From the IMG/VR virus record IMGVR_UViG_3300003690_000002, positions 62,001 through 126,000 of that record: a stretch of 64,000 bases of DNA. The stretch is one strand, 5' to 3'. The notes under the pieces are model-generated. The model did no database searches and was not told where the DNA came from. It saw nothing but the letters and a program-made list of their open reading frames with translations. Source of the stretch: a virus. Shown piece by piece: positions 18,140 through 26,750 of this stretch. A program made the translations under genes and the position numbers. Position 1 is the stretch's first letter. Each line of letters opens with the position of its first letter.

Positions 18140-19843
18140 CTACATTTCAAGTACTTTTTCAATTTGATCACTGTCTACATATTCTCTAGCTTTTAAAAAT
18201 TGTTCTAATGGCATGGCGCCAAAACTAACAGGATTTCCATCTTTGTCATTTAAAACTTTTGTAGCATCATCAAGCTCTAAAACATAATTATGAAAAGAAT
18301 CATCACAAATAGGATCTCCGAAATTATCAAATGAAATTCCAAAATGTTTTTGCAGATTCGGTCGCACAACATTCCACATCGCTGTGCCAGGATAAGCAGT
18401 CGCTGTAAACATTTTCTGATTCACTGCCAGTGTTGCTAGTTCATATTCTGAGGTTCCTTGCGTTAACCCTTCGCGCCAAAAGTCGCGCTGCCATAAAATA
18501 AATGCAACGCTTGTCTTAAGATGTTGCAATTCTTCACCTGGATACCCCATAATCCAAGTACAGTTTGGATGTATATTAGTAGATTTACAGTTTTTAATTG
18601 CATTGACCATGGTAGTTGGAAATTGATAAGTATTTCCATTTATAACAGTGGGCGTTGAGCCATTTTTGAGAATAAAGCCGCCCTTGTTCATATTTTTCAG
18701 TGTATGTTCGCTAGCTGATTCTGCACCAAAACCAATATATACACATCCCGATGCTGACATATCAACCAATCTTTCATCAGCTTCATCCATGCGAGTGTGA
18801 GTACCCCATCTGATTTGATCAAGATCATAATTTTTAAAAACAGAAACCATACGTTTAATGCGTCTTTTATCAACTGCAAAGTTATCATCTGGAAAACCGA
18901 TAAAATCTAAATTATATTTATCAACATAATTTCTTATCTGTTTTGCTATGTGCTCACAAGAACGCATTCCATAATTTCTTTCTCCTTGCGCGCCACGATA
19001 GCAAAATGCACATGCATATGGGCATCCTCTGCTGCTTACTGTTGTTAAACTTCTTTTCATAGAAAAGGAAGTAGCAGAGCTATTATTTGCAGCCAAGCCC
19101 CAAACTGGTACTTTGATATAATCTTCTAAGACGTTATAACCATAAGGATCAGATTCTAATAAATCTAAAGCAGCATATGGTAAAGAATCTAGATTCATAG
19201 GTCTATTACCTTCATATATAAATCGATGTTTATCATTAAACTCGCCTCTATAAAATGGACTTAGTTTTGTAGATTTTATAGCCCGACTAATTCCCAATTC
19301 TTTAATAACTTTAGAATCATGCATTATTAATAAAATAATATCATCTCCCTCTGAACGCCCAACAGCATCAAGTTCAGGAATCCACTCGAAAAGACCGCCA
19401 CTAATTTCGGTTGCCAGTCCATTTCCGGATACTAAAAAAGTATCAGGTTGGTGTTTTCTTATTATTTTTGCGATTTTCTCTTGCCATCGGAGTGTTGTTA
19501 TTTTACCTGAAAATGCAATGACATCTTGATCCCCAACATTATTCAAGTGACGTATAATCATTTTCTCAGCTTCATCATAAGTTAAATGTCTACCATTAAT
19601 AAGATTTTGTTTCTTGGCTAAATCGTCATTAACACGATAAGCATTTAAATCAATTATGTAAGCTTCGGCTCCATATTGTCTAGCAATTGCAGCAAGAATA
19701 CCTGGTCCTTCTGGGGGCACGTTCGGCTTAGCTGATTCTCTCAATGGCATATTAATAAACGTTATTTTCAACCCCTTAAAAGCATCATAAGAAATATTCT
19801 TTATCAATTCATAAGGGTGTGGTGATTTAATTCTTATTTTCAT
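18140..19843 (-). CDS. Cobalamin-binding-type (B12) radical SAM protein
   Basis: 567 residues. The N-terminal ~200 residues look like a Rossmann B12-binding domain (P-P-E-G-P-G-I-L-A-A-I-A then a D-x-x-x-Y region) though a clear D-x-H-x-x-G is not seen. The radical SAM core follows: S-S-R-G-C-P-Y-A-C-A-F-C-Y-R-G gives CxxxCxxC for the 4Fe-4S cluster, and I-G-F-G-A-E-S-A is the SAM-binding strand. This architecture is shared with Mg-protoporphyrin cyclase (BchE) and many methyltransferases and ring-forming enzymes. Within a sugar locus it may methylate or rearrange an unactivated carbon. It lies directly before the cytidylyltransferase gene. Confidence 0.82.
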   Translation of the reverse strand: MKIRIKSPHPYELIKNISYDAFKGLKITFINMPLRESAKPNVPPEGPGILAAIARQYGAEAYIIDLNAYRVNDDLAKKQNLINGRHLTYDEAEKMIIRHLNNVGDQDVIAFSGKITTLRWQEKIAKIIRKHQPDTFLVSGNGLATEISGGLFEWIPELDAVGRSEGDDIILLIMHDSKVIKELGISRAIKSTKLSPFYRGEFNDKHRFIYEGNRPMNLDSLPYAALDLLESDPYGYNVLEDYIKVPVWGLAANNSSATSFSMKRSLTTVSSRGCPYACAFCYRGAQGERNYGMRSCEHIAKQIRNYVDKYNLDFIGFPDDNFAVDKRRIKRMVSVFKNYDLDQIRWGTHTRMDEADERLVDMSASGCVYIGFGAESASEHTLKNMNKGGFILKNGSTPTVINGNTYQFPTTMVNAIKNCKSTNIHPNCTWIMGYPGEELQHLKTSVAFILWQRDFWREGLTQGTSEYELATLAVNQKMFTATAYPGTAMWNVVRPNLQKHFGISFDNFGDPICDDSFHNYVLELDDATKVLNDKDGNPVSFGAMPLEQFLKAREYVDSDQIEKVLEM

Positions 19844-19869
19844 TGTAAAAACCTAATGTAATTATAACT

Positions 19870-20514
19870 TTAAAATCTACAGACTTTAAGATTTTTTAAT
19901 CCGGGATCAAAAGAAGAGTAAGTAAAATAATGAAATAAAATTTCCGGAAATAAAGATGTTATTGTCTTATGAGAATTTTTTATCTTATTTGAAACTATCT
20001 CATCTTGAGGATCCGCCTCATTATGTCCTAAAAAATATTCTGTTTCGTAAAAATCAATTCCAATTACATATATTTCATCTGCTTTTAATTCTAGGGCGGC
20101 ATGCAATAAAGCCATATCAGAGGAATTTTCAACAATATTCATATATTTCTCTAGAGAATCTGAATGATAATTATACGGTATCTTATACAGGCTTTCGAAA
20201 TTGCGTCCTTTGTATCCAGTTCTCCACCAATTTGTATTTCCATCTGGTCGCAATCTGGCTATGTAGACTTCTTGGACATTAAAATTATTTACAAAATCAT
20301 GATCCAAGCCTGACTCACAAATATTAACTTGTTGAATTATTTTTTTATTTTTTAAAAAATTATGTATTTTTTGATTTTCTTTAACAAATAAATTAAATTC
20401 ATTTATTAATATTACATGATCAAAATCAATATCTAAATTTGAATGATCTATGCGCTCTAGTGAGTTACCCCTGCCGCATATTAATATCTTTATTTTTTCA
20501 GCTGTTTTTTCCAT
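19870..20514 (-). CDS. GT42-like putative sialyltransferase
   Basis: 214 residues. The N-terminus K-I-L-I-C-G-R-G-N-S-L-E-R-I-D mirrors the nucleotide-binding start of Campylobacter Cst-II (K-V-I-I-A-G-N-G-P-S-L-K-E-I-D), recalled from memory, and the later block A-D-E-I-Y-V-I-G-I-D-F-Y matches Cst-II K-E-I-Y-L-S-G-I-D-F-Y. A His follows (Y-F-L-G-H-N), in the place of the general base in the I-G-H segment. Cst-type enzymes move a sialic acid from CMP to an acceptor sugar. The protein is shorter than Cst-II (about 260-290). The call fits well with NeuB-like and NeuA-like genes in the same operon, but the similarity is partial. Confidence 0.65.
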   Translation of the reverse strand: MEKTAEKIKILICGRGNSLERIDHSNLDIDFDHVILINEFNLFVKENQKIHNFLKNKKIIQQVNICESGLDHDFVNNFNVQEVYIARLRPDGNTNWWRTGYKGRNFESLYKIPYNYHSDSLEKYMNIVENSSDMALLHAALELKADEIYVIGIDFYETEYFLGHNEADPQDEIVSNKIKNSHKTITSLFPEILFHYFTYSSFDPGLKNLKVCRF

Positions 20515-21434
20515 AATTCAGTTGTTATATCCAAACCCCTATCTAATGAAATTGTAGGCTCCCAGTTTAAAACTCTCTTGGCTTTTTCCGAAGTTGAATT
20601 AAGATAATAGATTTCACCTGCGCGGGGTGGTTTCGTTCCCCAATTAACTTTCCCTTTCCAATTGAGTTTTTTTGCGACTAAATCTACTAAATCTTTTATT
20701 TGAATGGCATTATCCGGACCAGTACAGAAGAATTCTCCTTTTGCTAAATCAACATTTTTCAAAATTGTTGTATATAAATTAATCAAATCATCAATAAATA
20801 AAAAATTTCTATATGGTTGTCTGTATCCTAAATTAATTTCGTTTGGGTTTTTTAGCATTTGGACTATTATTTGCTCAACAACAAAAAAATCATTATCCCA
20901 TCTTCCATATGTATTCGTCTGTCTAAGTGCAGTAAATGGAAAATCATATGCTCTTTCAGCATAGCTTAAATAATATTCGCATCCAATTTTAGCTACTGCA
21001 TATGGGGCATTGGGGTATTGTTTTGTTTCTTCATTAAACGCTTTCCATTCTGATTTTGGCACTGCGCCATATGTCTCCATGGTCGACGAAAAAACAAATA
21101 ATTCTAAATTTGTTAAATCTTTTGATTTTTCTATTAAATTAACAGTTCCATCATAATTTACAGTTTGAAAATGAATTGGATCATAAAAACTTTTTTCTAC
21201 TTCCGTTCTTGCTGCTAGATGAATAATAAAATGTGGGTTTGCTTCTCTTAGGTGCGCACCAACTTGCTCAAAATCTGTTAAAGAGCCAACCCACGGTGTA
21301 TATTCGAATCCTAAATTTCTATCGGGATCTTTTTCTACCAAGCCGTGTATTTCATAGCTGCCATCTCGAATTAATTCTTTGGCTAAATATTTTCCTATAA
21401 ACCCGCTTATTCCTGTTATAAACACTTTTTTCAT
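20490..21434 (-). CDS. NAD-dependent epimerase/dehydratase (extended SDR)
   Basis: 314 residues. G-I-S-G-F-I-G-K at the N-terminus, F-S-S-T-M-E-T-Y and the catalytic Y-A-V-A-K, then R-Q-T-N-T-Y-G-R. Full length for GDP-mannose 4,6-dehydratase/UDP-glucose 4-epimerase relatives. Likely produces a nucleotide sugar for the surrounding transferases. Overlaps the GT42-like gene by 25 bp and the GT8 gene by 4 bp. Confidence 0.85.
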   Translation of the reverse strand: MKKVFITGISGFIGKYLAKELIRDGSYEIHGLVEKDPDRNLGFEYTPWVGSLTDFEQVGAHLREANPHFIIHLAARTEVEKSFYDPIHFQTVNYDGTVNLIEKSKDLTNLELFVFSSTMETYGAVPKSEWKAFNEETKQYPNAPYAVAKIGCEYYLSYAERAYDFPFTALRQTNTYGRWDNDFFVVEQIIVQMLKNPNEINLGYRQPYRNFLFIDDLINLYTTILKNVDLAKGEFFCTGPDNAIQIKDLVDLVAKKLNWKGKVNWGTKPPRAGEIYYLNSTSEKAKRVLNWEPTISLDRGLDITTELWKKQLKK

Positions 21435-22174
21435 TTATTTTCTCCTTTTAACTTGCAGTGCTGCAACTTTGATATGTTATAAAAATGATGCCAGACTTTG
21501 TATATTTCATTATCTCCCATGCGCCATCTGCAACTGTGATCTGGATCTGTTAACCAGGGTTTTTGACCATTATAATGATAAATTTTAACTCCGGGGGATA
21601 AAACAAATCTTTTTTGATGTACATTGTATTGTAATGGGATCTCATTAAATAAGTTATGTTTCTTCGTATACCAATTTAGAAAACTTTGATCACTATAGCT
21701 ATTATCATAATCTTTGTGATTTATATTATCTAACATATCATCAAATAACTCTTTATCTGGCTTAAGTACTAAAACCCCTCCACTTAATCCACCATAAGAA
21801 GGGTCTTTAATGGCAGAAATGGGTGGAAAATCAAAAAGCTCATCAATTGGCTCAATCGCGATACAGTCAGCGTCTAGATAAACTAATTTATCAAACTGAG
21901 TTTGATTCCAAATATTCAATTTTGTGAACATCATCCAACTATTATCTTTATATCTATCGATTATTCCATCTACTCTATTAGGAATAATCTTATCAACTAC
22001 GATTAGTTCTAATCCGCTATCTAACAATTGTTTTCGTCCATCTTCTGTCACTTCTTCTGTAACCATACAATATGTTGGAAATTTAACCTTAACATATTCT
22101 AAAGATTTTTTTAACGCAACTGCACCAGGTATAAAATTATCACTACATAAATATGTTATATACGCATAGTTCAT
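21431..22174 (-). CDS. GT8-family glycosyltransferase (glycogenin/LPS galactosyltransferase-like)
   Basis: 247 residues. Begins M-N-Y-A-Y-I-T-Y-L-C-S-D and carries the GT-A metal motif Y-L-D-A-D-C-I-A with P-I-D-E-L-F-D, typical of GT8. C-terminal H-Y-N-G-Q-K-P-W is the usual H-x-x-G-x-x-K-P-W motif that binds the UDP sugar. It is a retaining transferase for glucose, galactose or N-acetylglucosamine. Confidence 0.88.
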   Translation of the reverse strand: MNYAYITYLCSDNFIPGAVALKKSLEYVKVKFPTYCMVTEEVTEDGRKQLLDSGLELIVVDKIIPNRVDGIIDRYKDNSWMMFTKLNIWNQTQFDKLVYLDADCIAIEPIDELFDFPPISAIKDPSYGGLSGGVLVLKPDKELFDDMLDNINHKDYDNSYSDQSFLNWYTKKHNLFNEIPLQYNVHQKRFVLSPGVKIYHYNGQKPWLTDPDHSCRWRMGDNEIYKVWHHFYNISKLQHCKLKGENK

Positions 22175-22184
22175 TAATAAAACC

Positions 22185-23084
22185 TCATATCTGATTGTCT
22201 GATTCTTTTACTGAGGGAGCAAAAGGTGGAAGATTTGGTAATTTTGGCTCATATAACCCCTTGTTCCTTAAATCAAAATCATATAGTGGATTGTCAAAAT
22301 GTGTATAGGCAAATAAGCCAAGTGATTCTAAATCGCCCCAACGATGCTTATAAAGACCACCATATTCGTTTATTTTGCTCATCCACTCTGCCCAGCCATG
22401 CTCTAGGAATGTTTTTACATTATAAATATTAAAATTACCACAAGACCAGCGTAAACTGTGCATCTTCATTTCATCATTGTCCTGAATGGCGGCGTTTAGT
22501 TGCTCATCTTTCGGTTTATAGCTATTTTCTGCTAGGTATTCTTTAAAAAATGACCAAAGATTCTCCCTAGTTTCAAGATGATTTTGTCCAACGTGAGACC
22601 ATGTAAATCCAGTGGCAAGTGGGTATTCTTTCATAACGTCAAAAAAATCATAATTAATTTTTGTTTTAAACCAAGAATCATCATCAATTCTCATTATATA
22701 CTCATATTCTTCCAGTTCTTTACCCACACAACCTTTTTCTCCAAATTTATGAAAATTAGATGAAAAATGTTCCATATGTAAGTATCCCAATCGAGAGGAG
22801 GGAAATGAAGAACGGACATAATTTAGGTAACTTCTATTATAAAAAAGCTCACTCTCGGGAATATGAGAAGGAACACCATAATCTATTTGCCTAAAGTTTA
22901 TATCAACACTAACATTCTCTTTGACGTCATCAATATACTCTTGGCTATAAATATCATCAAAATAATAAATATAAACAGGATATTGAAACTCATTATTCCA
23001 ATTTTCATAAAATAACTCTAGTGCTGTTTTTAGCGAATCTGTTCTAGAAGATAATATATATACACAAGCGTTATGCTTTCCCAT
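22185..23084 (-). CDS. GT15-like (Kre2/Mnt1-type mannosyltransferase-like) glycosyltransferase
   Basis: 299 residues. The order of blocks recalls fungal alpha-1,2-mannosyltransferases: Y-I-M-R-I-D-D-D-S (GT15 R-x-E-P-D position), P-L-A-T-G-F-T-W, then W-S-C-G-N-F-N-I-Y and Y-K-H-R-W-G-D-L-E-S-L-G, which matches the F-Y-E-R-W-G-D-A-P-V-H-S signature. No signal anchor, unlike the Golgi enzymes. GT15 is mainly a fungal family, so a phage copy is unusual; a bacterial sister family is an alternative. Confidence 0.65.
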   Translation of the reverse strand: MGKHNACVYILSSRTDSLKTALELFYENWNNEFQYPVYIYYFDDIYSQEYIDDVKENVSVDINFRQIDYGVPSHIPESELFYNRSYLNYVRSSFPSSRLGYLHMEHFSSNFHKFGEKGCVGKELEEYEYIMRIDDDSWFKTKINYDFFDVMKEYPLATGFTWSHVGQNHLETRENLWSFFKEYLAENSYKPKDEQLNAAIQDNDEMKMHSLRWSCGNFNIYNVKTFLEHGWAEWMSKINEYGGLYKHRWGDLESLGLFAYTHFDNPLYDFDLRNKGLYEPKLPNLPPFAPSVKESDNQI

Positions 23085-24000
23085 GATAACCCTCCAAGGC
23101 TTTATTTAAAATGTTTGTAATTTTTTGTCCCCTGTGCGCCCAGGTATGATTGCCCAATACGTGTTCATGTGCGCGTTTAATAATTTTTTCTCTTTCTATA
23201 TCATGTGATAAATAATATGTAATTTTTTCTTCAAACTCTTCTAGCGAATCAAACATCACGCAATGAGTATCCTCTTCGAATAAATCATTATATTCTTCCT
23301 TCATCCTATTGCAAATTAATAACGTTGTTCCAGATGCCATTACTTCATAATAGCGAGGACCAATAATATTGGCGGGTCCAGAAGTACTTAGCCATATTTT
23401 CGTTGAATTAATCCTTTTTGCATATGAAGTTAAATTATCATGTTGGTGTGATGTAAAAAAAGTTCTTATGTTTTTCCAACTTTTTATACTTTCTCGTATT
23501 TTTTCTCGCCAATTACTAATTTGCTCCGGTCGCACAACACCAGAAAAACCAAAATCATATTCATTTTTTTGTCCATAGTCTTTAAAAATTGTCTCATTCA
23601 CTGCAAAGGGTATTTTATGAAAAGGAATAAAGGTATATTCTTCATATATTTCGCAATTGTGATGAACAGAAAATGCTGCAACAGGGTTTAAGTTTTTAAT
23701 CCAATCTAACTTTTTAACTAACCCTGTATATTCTTTATTTAAAATAATTGCTATAGGAATATTGCACTCTTTTATGCCTTTTATTTCTTTAGGGTAATTA
23801 TCGCCACAGTCTGTCCAGCCAAAACCAAAACAAATTAAATCTGGCTTTTCTGGGCAATTTGACAAAATATCGCTAATAGTGGAACTGTTAGCCCAGTTTG
23901 CAAATTGATATATTTTATTATATTTCATAAGGGCGCGCATCATCTCATTATAATATGAAAAAGAATTACCGTGGTGCTTTTCAATATATAAAATTTTCAC
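23071..24000 (-). CDS. CgeB-like GT-B glycosyltransferase
   Basis: 309 residues. The C-terminal half has G-P-R-Y-Y-E-V-M-A-S-G-T-T-L-L, then a C-terminal Y-L-S-H-D-I-E-R-E-K-I-I-K-R-A-H-E-H and H-T-W-A-H-R, the pattern of CgeB/spore-maturation type transferases (GT-B, nucleotide-sugar binding in the C-terminal Rossmann domain). The N-terminal domain is degenerate. Overlaps both neighbours (14 and 4 bp). Confidence 0.8.
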   Translation of the reverse strand: MKILYIEKHHGNSFSYYNEMMRALMKYNKIYQFANWANSSTISDILSNCPEKPDLICFGFGWTDCGDNYPKEIKGIKECNIPIAIILNKEYTGLVKKLDWIKNLNPVAAFSVHHNCEIYEEYTFIPFHKIPFAVNETIFKDYGQKNEYDFGFSGVVRPEQISNWREKIRESIKSWKNIRTFFTSHQHDNLTSYAKRINSTKIWLSTSGPANIIGPRYYEVMASGTTLLICNRMKEEYNDLFEEDTHCVMFDSLEEFEEKITYYLSHDIEREKIIKRAHEHVLGNHTWAHRGQKITNILNKALEGYHGKA

Positions 24001-24665
24001 GCAAACCTTCCCTGCATAATTAACTGATGGGTGGGATTATTACTTGCTGTTTTTCCGGGAGAATAGACCATGTATTGACTAGCGGCTTTTGTAATTTTAT
24101 TCAAATCATAAAAGCATCCAAATCTCTTATCGTAATCATCAAATACCCATATGGGTATTCTACTAGTTGTTTGTAGTTTTTTTAAATTTAAAACATCATT
24201 AATTACAGCGCCTTCTTCATGGGACCCATCTATATAAAAAAGGTCAACTTCTACTCCCAAATCTTCAAGGTGGTCCGCTAAAGCTTTGCTGTCTCCTTGT
24301 ATAAAGGTGGCTTCCTCTTGATATTCTTTTGCATATTTTTTATGATGCACATCTCTTAAATCACAACTCCAAACTTTAGCATCATTTTCTCTGCAATATT
24401 CAGCAAAACTATAAAATTGCCAGCCTTCTGCCGTACCCACCTCAACAATGTTTTTAGCTCCGAACTTCTTCGCAATCAAAGTTAAATAATATGCCCTTTT
24501 AGATATTTTATCAAAAATTGCATCTCTTTCTTGTAGGTTCAAATGGTGAAAAGTAGCTTTATTTATTTGAATAGGTAAATTTATATCATCCCATAATTTT
24601 TGATATCGAGATGGTAAAGTGATATCGTCAAATCTATCATATAATATTTCAATTAAATCAGGCAT
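23997..24665 (-). CDS. Class I SAM-dependent methyltransferase
   Basis: 222 residues. SAM-binding motif I I-V-E-V-G-T-A-E-G-W near residue 71, acidic loop S-C-D-L-R-D and motif V-D-L-F-Y-I-D-G-S-H, as in the macrocin-O-methyltransferase/cephalosporin-hydroxylase group. It may O-methylate a sugar of the glycan. Overlaps the downstream GT gene by 4 bp and the upstream GT2 gene by 8 bp. Confidence 0.8.
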   Translation of the reverse strand: MPDLIEILYDRFDDITLPSRYQKLWDDINLPIQINKATFHHLNLQERDAIFDKISKRAYYLTLIAKKFGAKNIVEVGTAEGWQFYSFAEYCRENDAKVWSCDLRDVHHKKYAKEYQEEATFIQGDSKALADHLEDLGVEVDLFYIDGSHEEGAVINDVLNLKKLQTTSRIPIWVFDDYDKRFGCFYDLNKITKAASQYMVYSPGKTASNNPTHQLIMQGRFA

Positions 24666-25371
24666 TATAACTCCAAGTGTGTTTCTTAATTACAACAGAC
24701 ATTTTTTTTGCTTGTCTGTCTTTATCTTCTCTAGTTAATCCATTATCTCCTTCAAATTCTTTATGGTGAAAAATCATAGCTCTGGGATTAAATTGATATC
24801 CGTATCCTAAATAAGACAATCTCGTAAAAAATTCTTGTCCGCAGCCGCCATACCCCTCAAATCTTTCAGAAAACATACCACAACCAATCCAATCTTTCCG
24901 TAACATGCAACAATTATTCTCGACCAATATTTCACCAATTTGTTTTGGAGAACAGTCGCCATACTTAGTCAACAAATGAGACATTTTAAAATGCATGGGA
25001 TCTTGTGAATCGTGAGAATTTCTGTATCCTCCAGTTAATATTCTATTTTTAACGGACTTTTTATGTTCTTCTACAAACTGAGGGGTTGGAAAACTATCAT
25101 CATCTAAAATAACAACAGCTTTTCCAGATGTTTCTAATATTCCCATGTTTCTTGCTTTCGCAAGACAATACTTATCTGTCTCTTTTGTGTCTATCCACTT
25201 AATGGAGAAATCAGACTTATAACTTTCCAACATTTTAATAGTATTATCTGTTGAGCCATCTATAGCAACAATTACTTCAAAATTTTTGGCTGCTTGCTCT
25301 TTAAATTTATCTAAATTCTGTCTAAGTACGTCGGAGCGATTATATGTAACAATAACTACAGATAATAACAT
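24658..25371 (-). CDS. GT2-family glycosyltransferase
   Basis: 237 residues starting M-L-L-S-V-V-I-V-T-Y-N-R-S; the ATG at 25371 has an AAAGGTGG site just upstream, so the 7-residue longer frame is not used. A-I-D-G-S-T-D-N-T and V-I-L-D-D-D-S-F-P give the GT-A nucleotide and metal sites; G-Y-G-G-C-G-Q-E-F-F is the acceptor-side ED-like motif. Inverting transferase of unknown sugar. Confidence 0.87.
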   Translation of the reverse strand: MLLSVVIVTYNRSDVLRQNLDKFKEQAAKNFEVIVAIDGSTDNTIKMLESYKSDFSIKWIDTKETDKYCLAKARNMGILETSGKAVVILDDDSFPTPQFVEEHKKSVKNRILTGGYRNSHDSQDPMHFKMSHLLTKYGDCSPKQIGEILVENNCCMLRKDWIGCGMFSERFEGYGGCGQEFFTRLSYLGYGYQFNPRAMIFHHKEFEGDNGLTREDKDRQAKKMSVVIKKHTWSYNA

Positions 25372-25372
25372 C

Positions 25373-26065
25373 TTACCACCTTTGTAATTCATAATTGTGT
25401 GGCAACCATTGAAACCAATAGTTGTTTCGTATATCTACATTCGGATATTTAAGAAGATACGATTTTGTAGACAACTTCCACTTGCAATAATAAAAACTCA
25501 ATTGGTCGCGGCGACTAAAGTTTCTAATTTCATCCCACCACATATTTGATAAATTTATTATATCATCAGAATTATGCTTTCTTAATAAAATTGAATTGGC
25601 ACAAAGTCCATTATTTTTTGGATACTCTTCCTTTTTATATTTCTCCATCTGTTTTCGGACTATTTCAGGATTGTCCTTATTATCTAACACAACCATCTTA
25701 GCTTCATCATATATGCACTGCCGACCCTGGTCATGTTCAAATAGAAGCATATTTGCGTTTTTTAAAAAATCTACTTTTTTAAGAAACGAATTAATATCCT
25801 TTTTAATTAAAAAATTTGCATCAATCCATAGACTAATGTCATATTCTTTCAAAAACTCATGAGGCTTTACTTTAAATATCTTAGCGCCCCTAACAGGATC
25901 TTTATGAGCCGATGCTCTATAAACAACTTGCCATATATCTGATTTTACCTCTTTATTATCTGTAAAGCATATATAATCAAAATCATTATTTATAAAAAGA
26001 GGATTTTTTAATGTATCTTTTTTCCCATATATCGCAGTATAAACAACTTTTTTATTCATATACAC
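25373..26065 (-). CDS. TOD1/MUCI70-like (DUF616) glycosyltransferase-like protein
   Basis: 230 residues. Begins K-V-V-Y-T-A-I-Y-G-K-K-D-T-L, then Y-I-C-F-T-D-N, S-L-W-I-D-A-N-F and H-D-Q-G-R-Q-C-I-Y-D-E-A, the run of motifs of DUF616/TOD1 proteins, which are plant and bacterial glycosyltransferase-like domains. Abuts the GT2 gene with 1 bp between the coding regions. Confidence 0.75.
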   Translation of the reverse strand: MYMNKKVVYTAIYGKKDTLKNPLFINNDFDYICFTDNKEVKSDIWQVVYRASAHKDPVRGAKIFKVKPHEFLKEYDISLWIDANFLIKKDINSFLKKVDFLKNANMLLFEHDQGRQCIYDEAKMVVLDNKDNPEIVRKQMEKYKKEEYPKNNGLCANSILLRKHNSDDIINLSNMWWDEIRNFSRRDQLSFYYCKWKLSTKSYLLKYPNVDIRNNYWFQWLPHNYELQRW

Positions 26066-26750
26066 CTCTTTTATTTATAAAAAAAGACGTATCTTTGGGT
26101 ATTTTAAAGCCCATCTCGCTTCTTTTCAGTTTGCCAATATTTATTTTTCTTCTTCTAGCTAGTTCAAATATTGTTTTTCTTTCTGTCCCGACATGAACAA
26201 CTCCTTTCATTTCCGACAGGGTATGATTTAAAATTATTGGTGCAATAATATCAACATAATCTCTGCTTGTATATTGATCAACAAATGCTTTTTCATATGG
26301 AAAAATATGCTCACAAAAACTGGTTCTAATGATTAATGAATTATTGTAAGTCTTTGTTGCCAACTCTCCCGCAGCCTTCGTCATAGAATATATATTAATT
26401 GGATTAATAGAATCTGTTGTTTTATATCTACCCTCTGTTCCATCAAATACATAATCAGTCGAAATATATACAAACCTAGTTGAGTGTTCCTGGCACAGAT
26501 CTATAAGATTTACTGTACCGAGAATATTTGTTTGTCTTGCCAAGTCTGGTCTATTATCGCATCTAGGGGGAGATGTGAAGGCAGCAGCATGTAAAACTAT
26601 ATCTGGCGTGTATTTTAAAAGATGCTTTTCACATATTTTCTTATTTGTAATATCCATTTCTTTATGAGACGGGGCTAAGATATTATCATATAAGTGTTGT
26701 ATCTCCTGCCCTAACAAACCACTACCCCCAGTTAATAATATTTTTTTCAT
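26052..26750 (-). CDS. dTDP-4-dehydrorhamnose reductase-like protein
   Basis: 232 residues. G-G-S-G-L-L-G-Q at the N-terminus, D-I-V-L-H-A-A-A-F-T, V-Y-I-S-T-D-Y-V-F-D-G and catalytic Y-S-M-T-K, all RmlD/RfbD hallmarks. Shorter than usual (about 290), so the C-terminal substrate domain is reduced. It fits with the RmlC homologue two genes upstream. RmlA and RmlB are not in the window, so host dTDP-4-keto-6-deoxyglucose would be used. Confidence 0.82.
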   Translation of the reverse strand: MKKILLTGGSGLLGQEIQHLYDNILAPSHKEMDITNKKICEKHLLKYTPDIVLHAAAFTSPPRCDNRPDLARQTNILGTVNLIDLCQEHSTRFVYISTDYVFDGTEGRYKTTDSINPINIYSMTKAAGELATKTYNNSLIIRTSFCEHIFPYEKAFVDQYTSRDYVDIIAPIILNHTLSEMKGVVHVGTERKTIFELARRRKINIGKLKRSEMGFKIPKDTSFFINKRGVYE

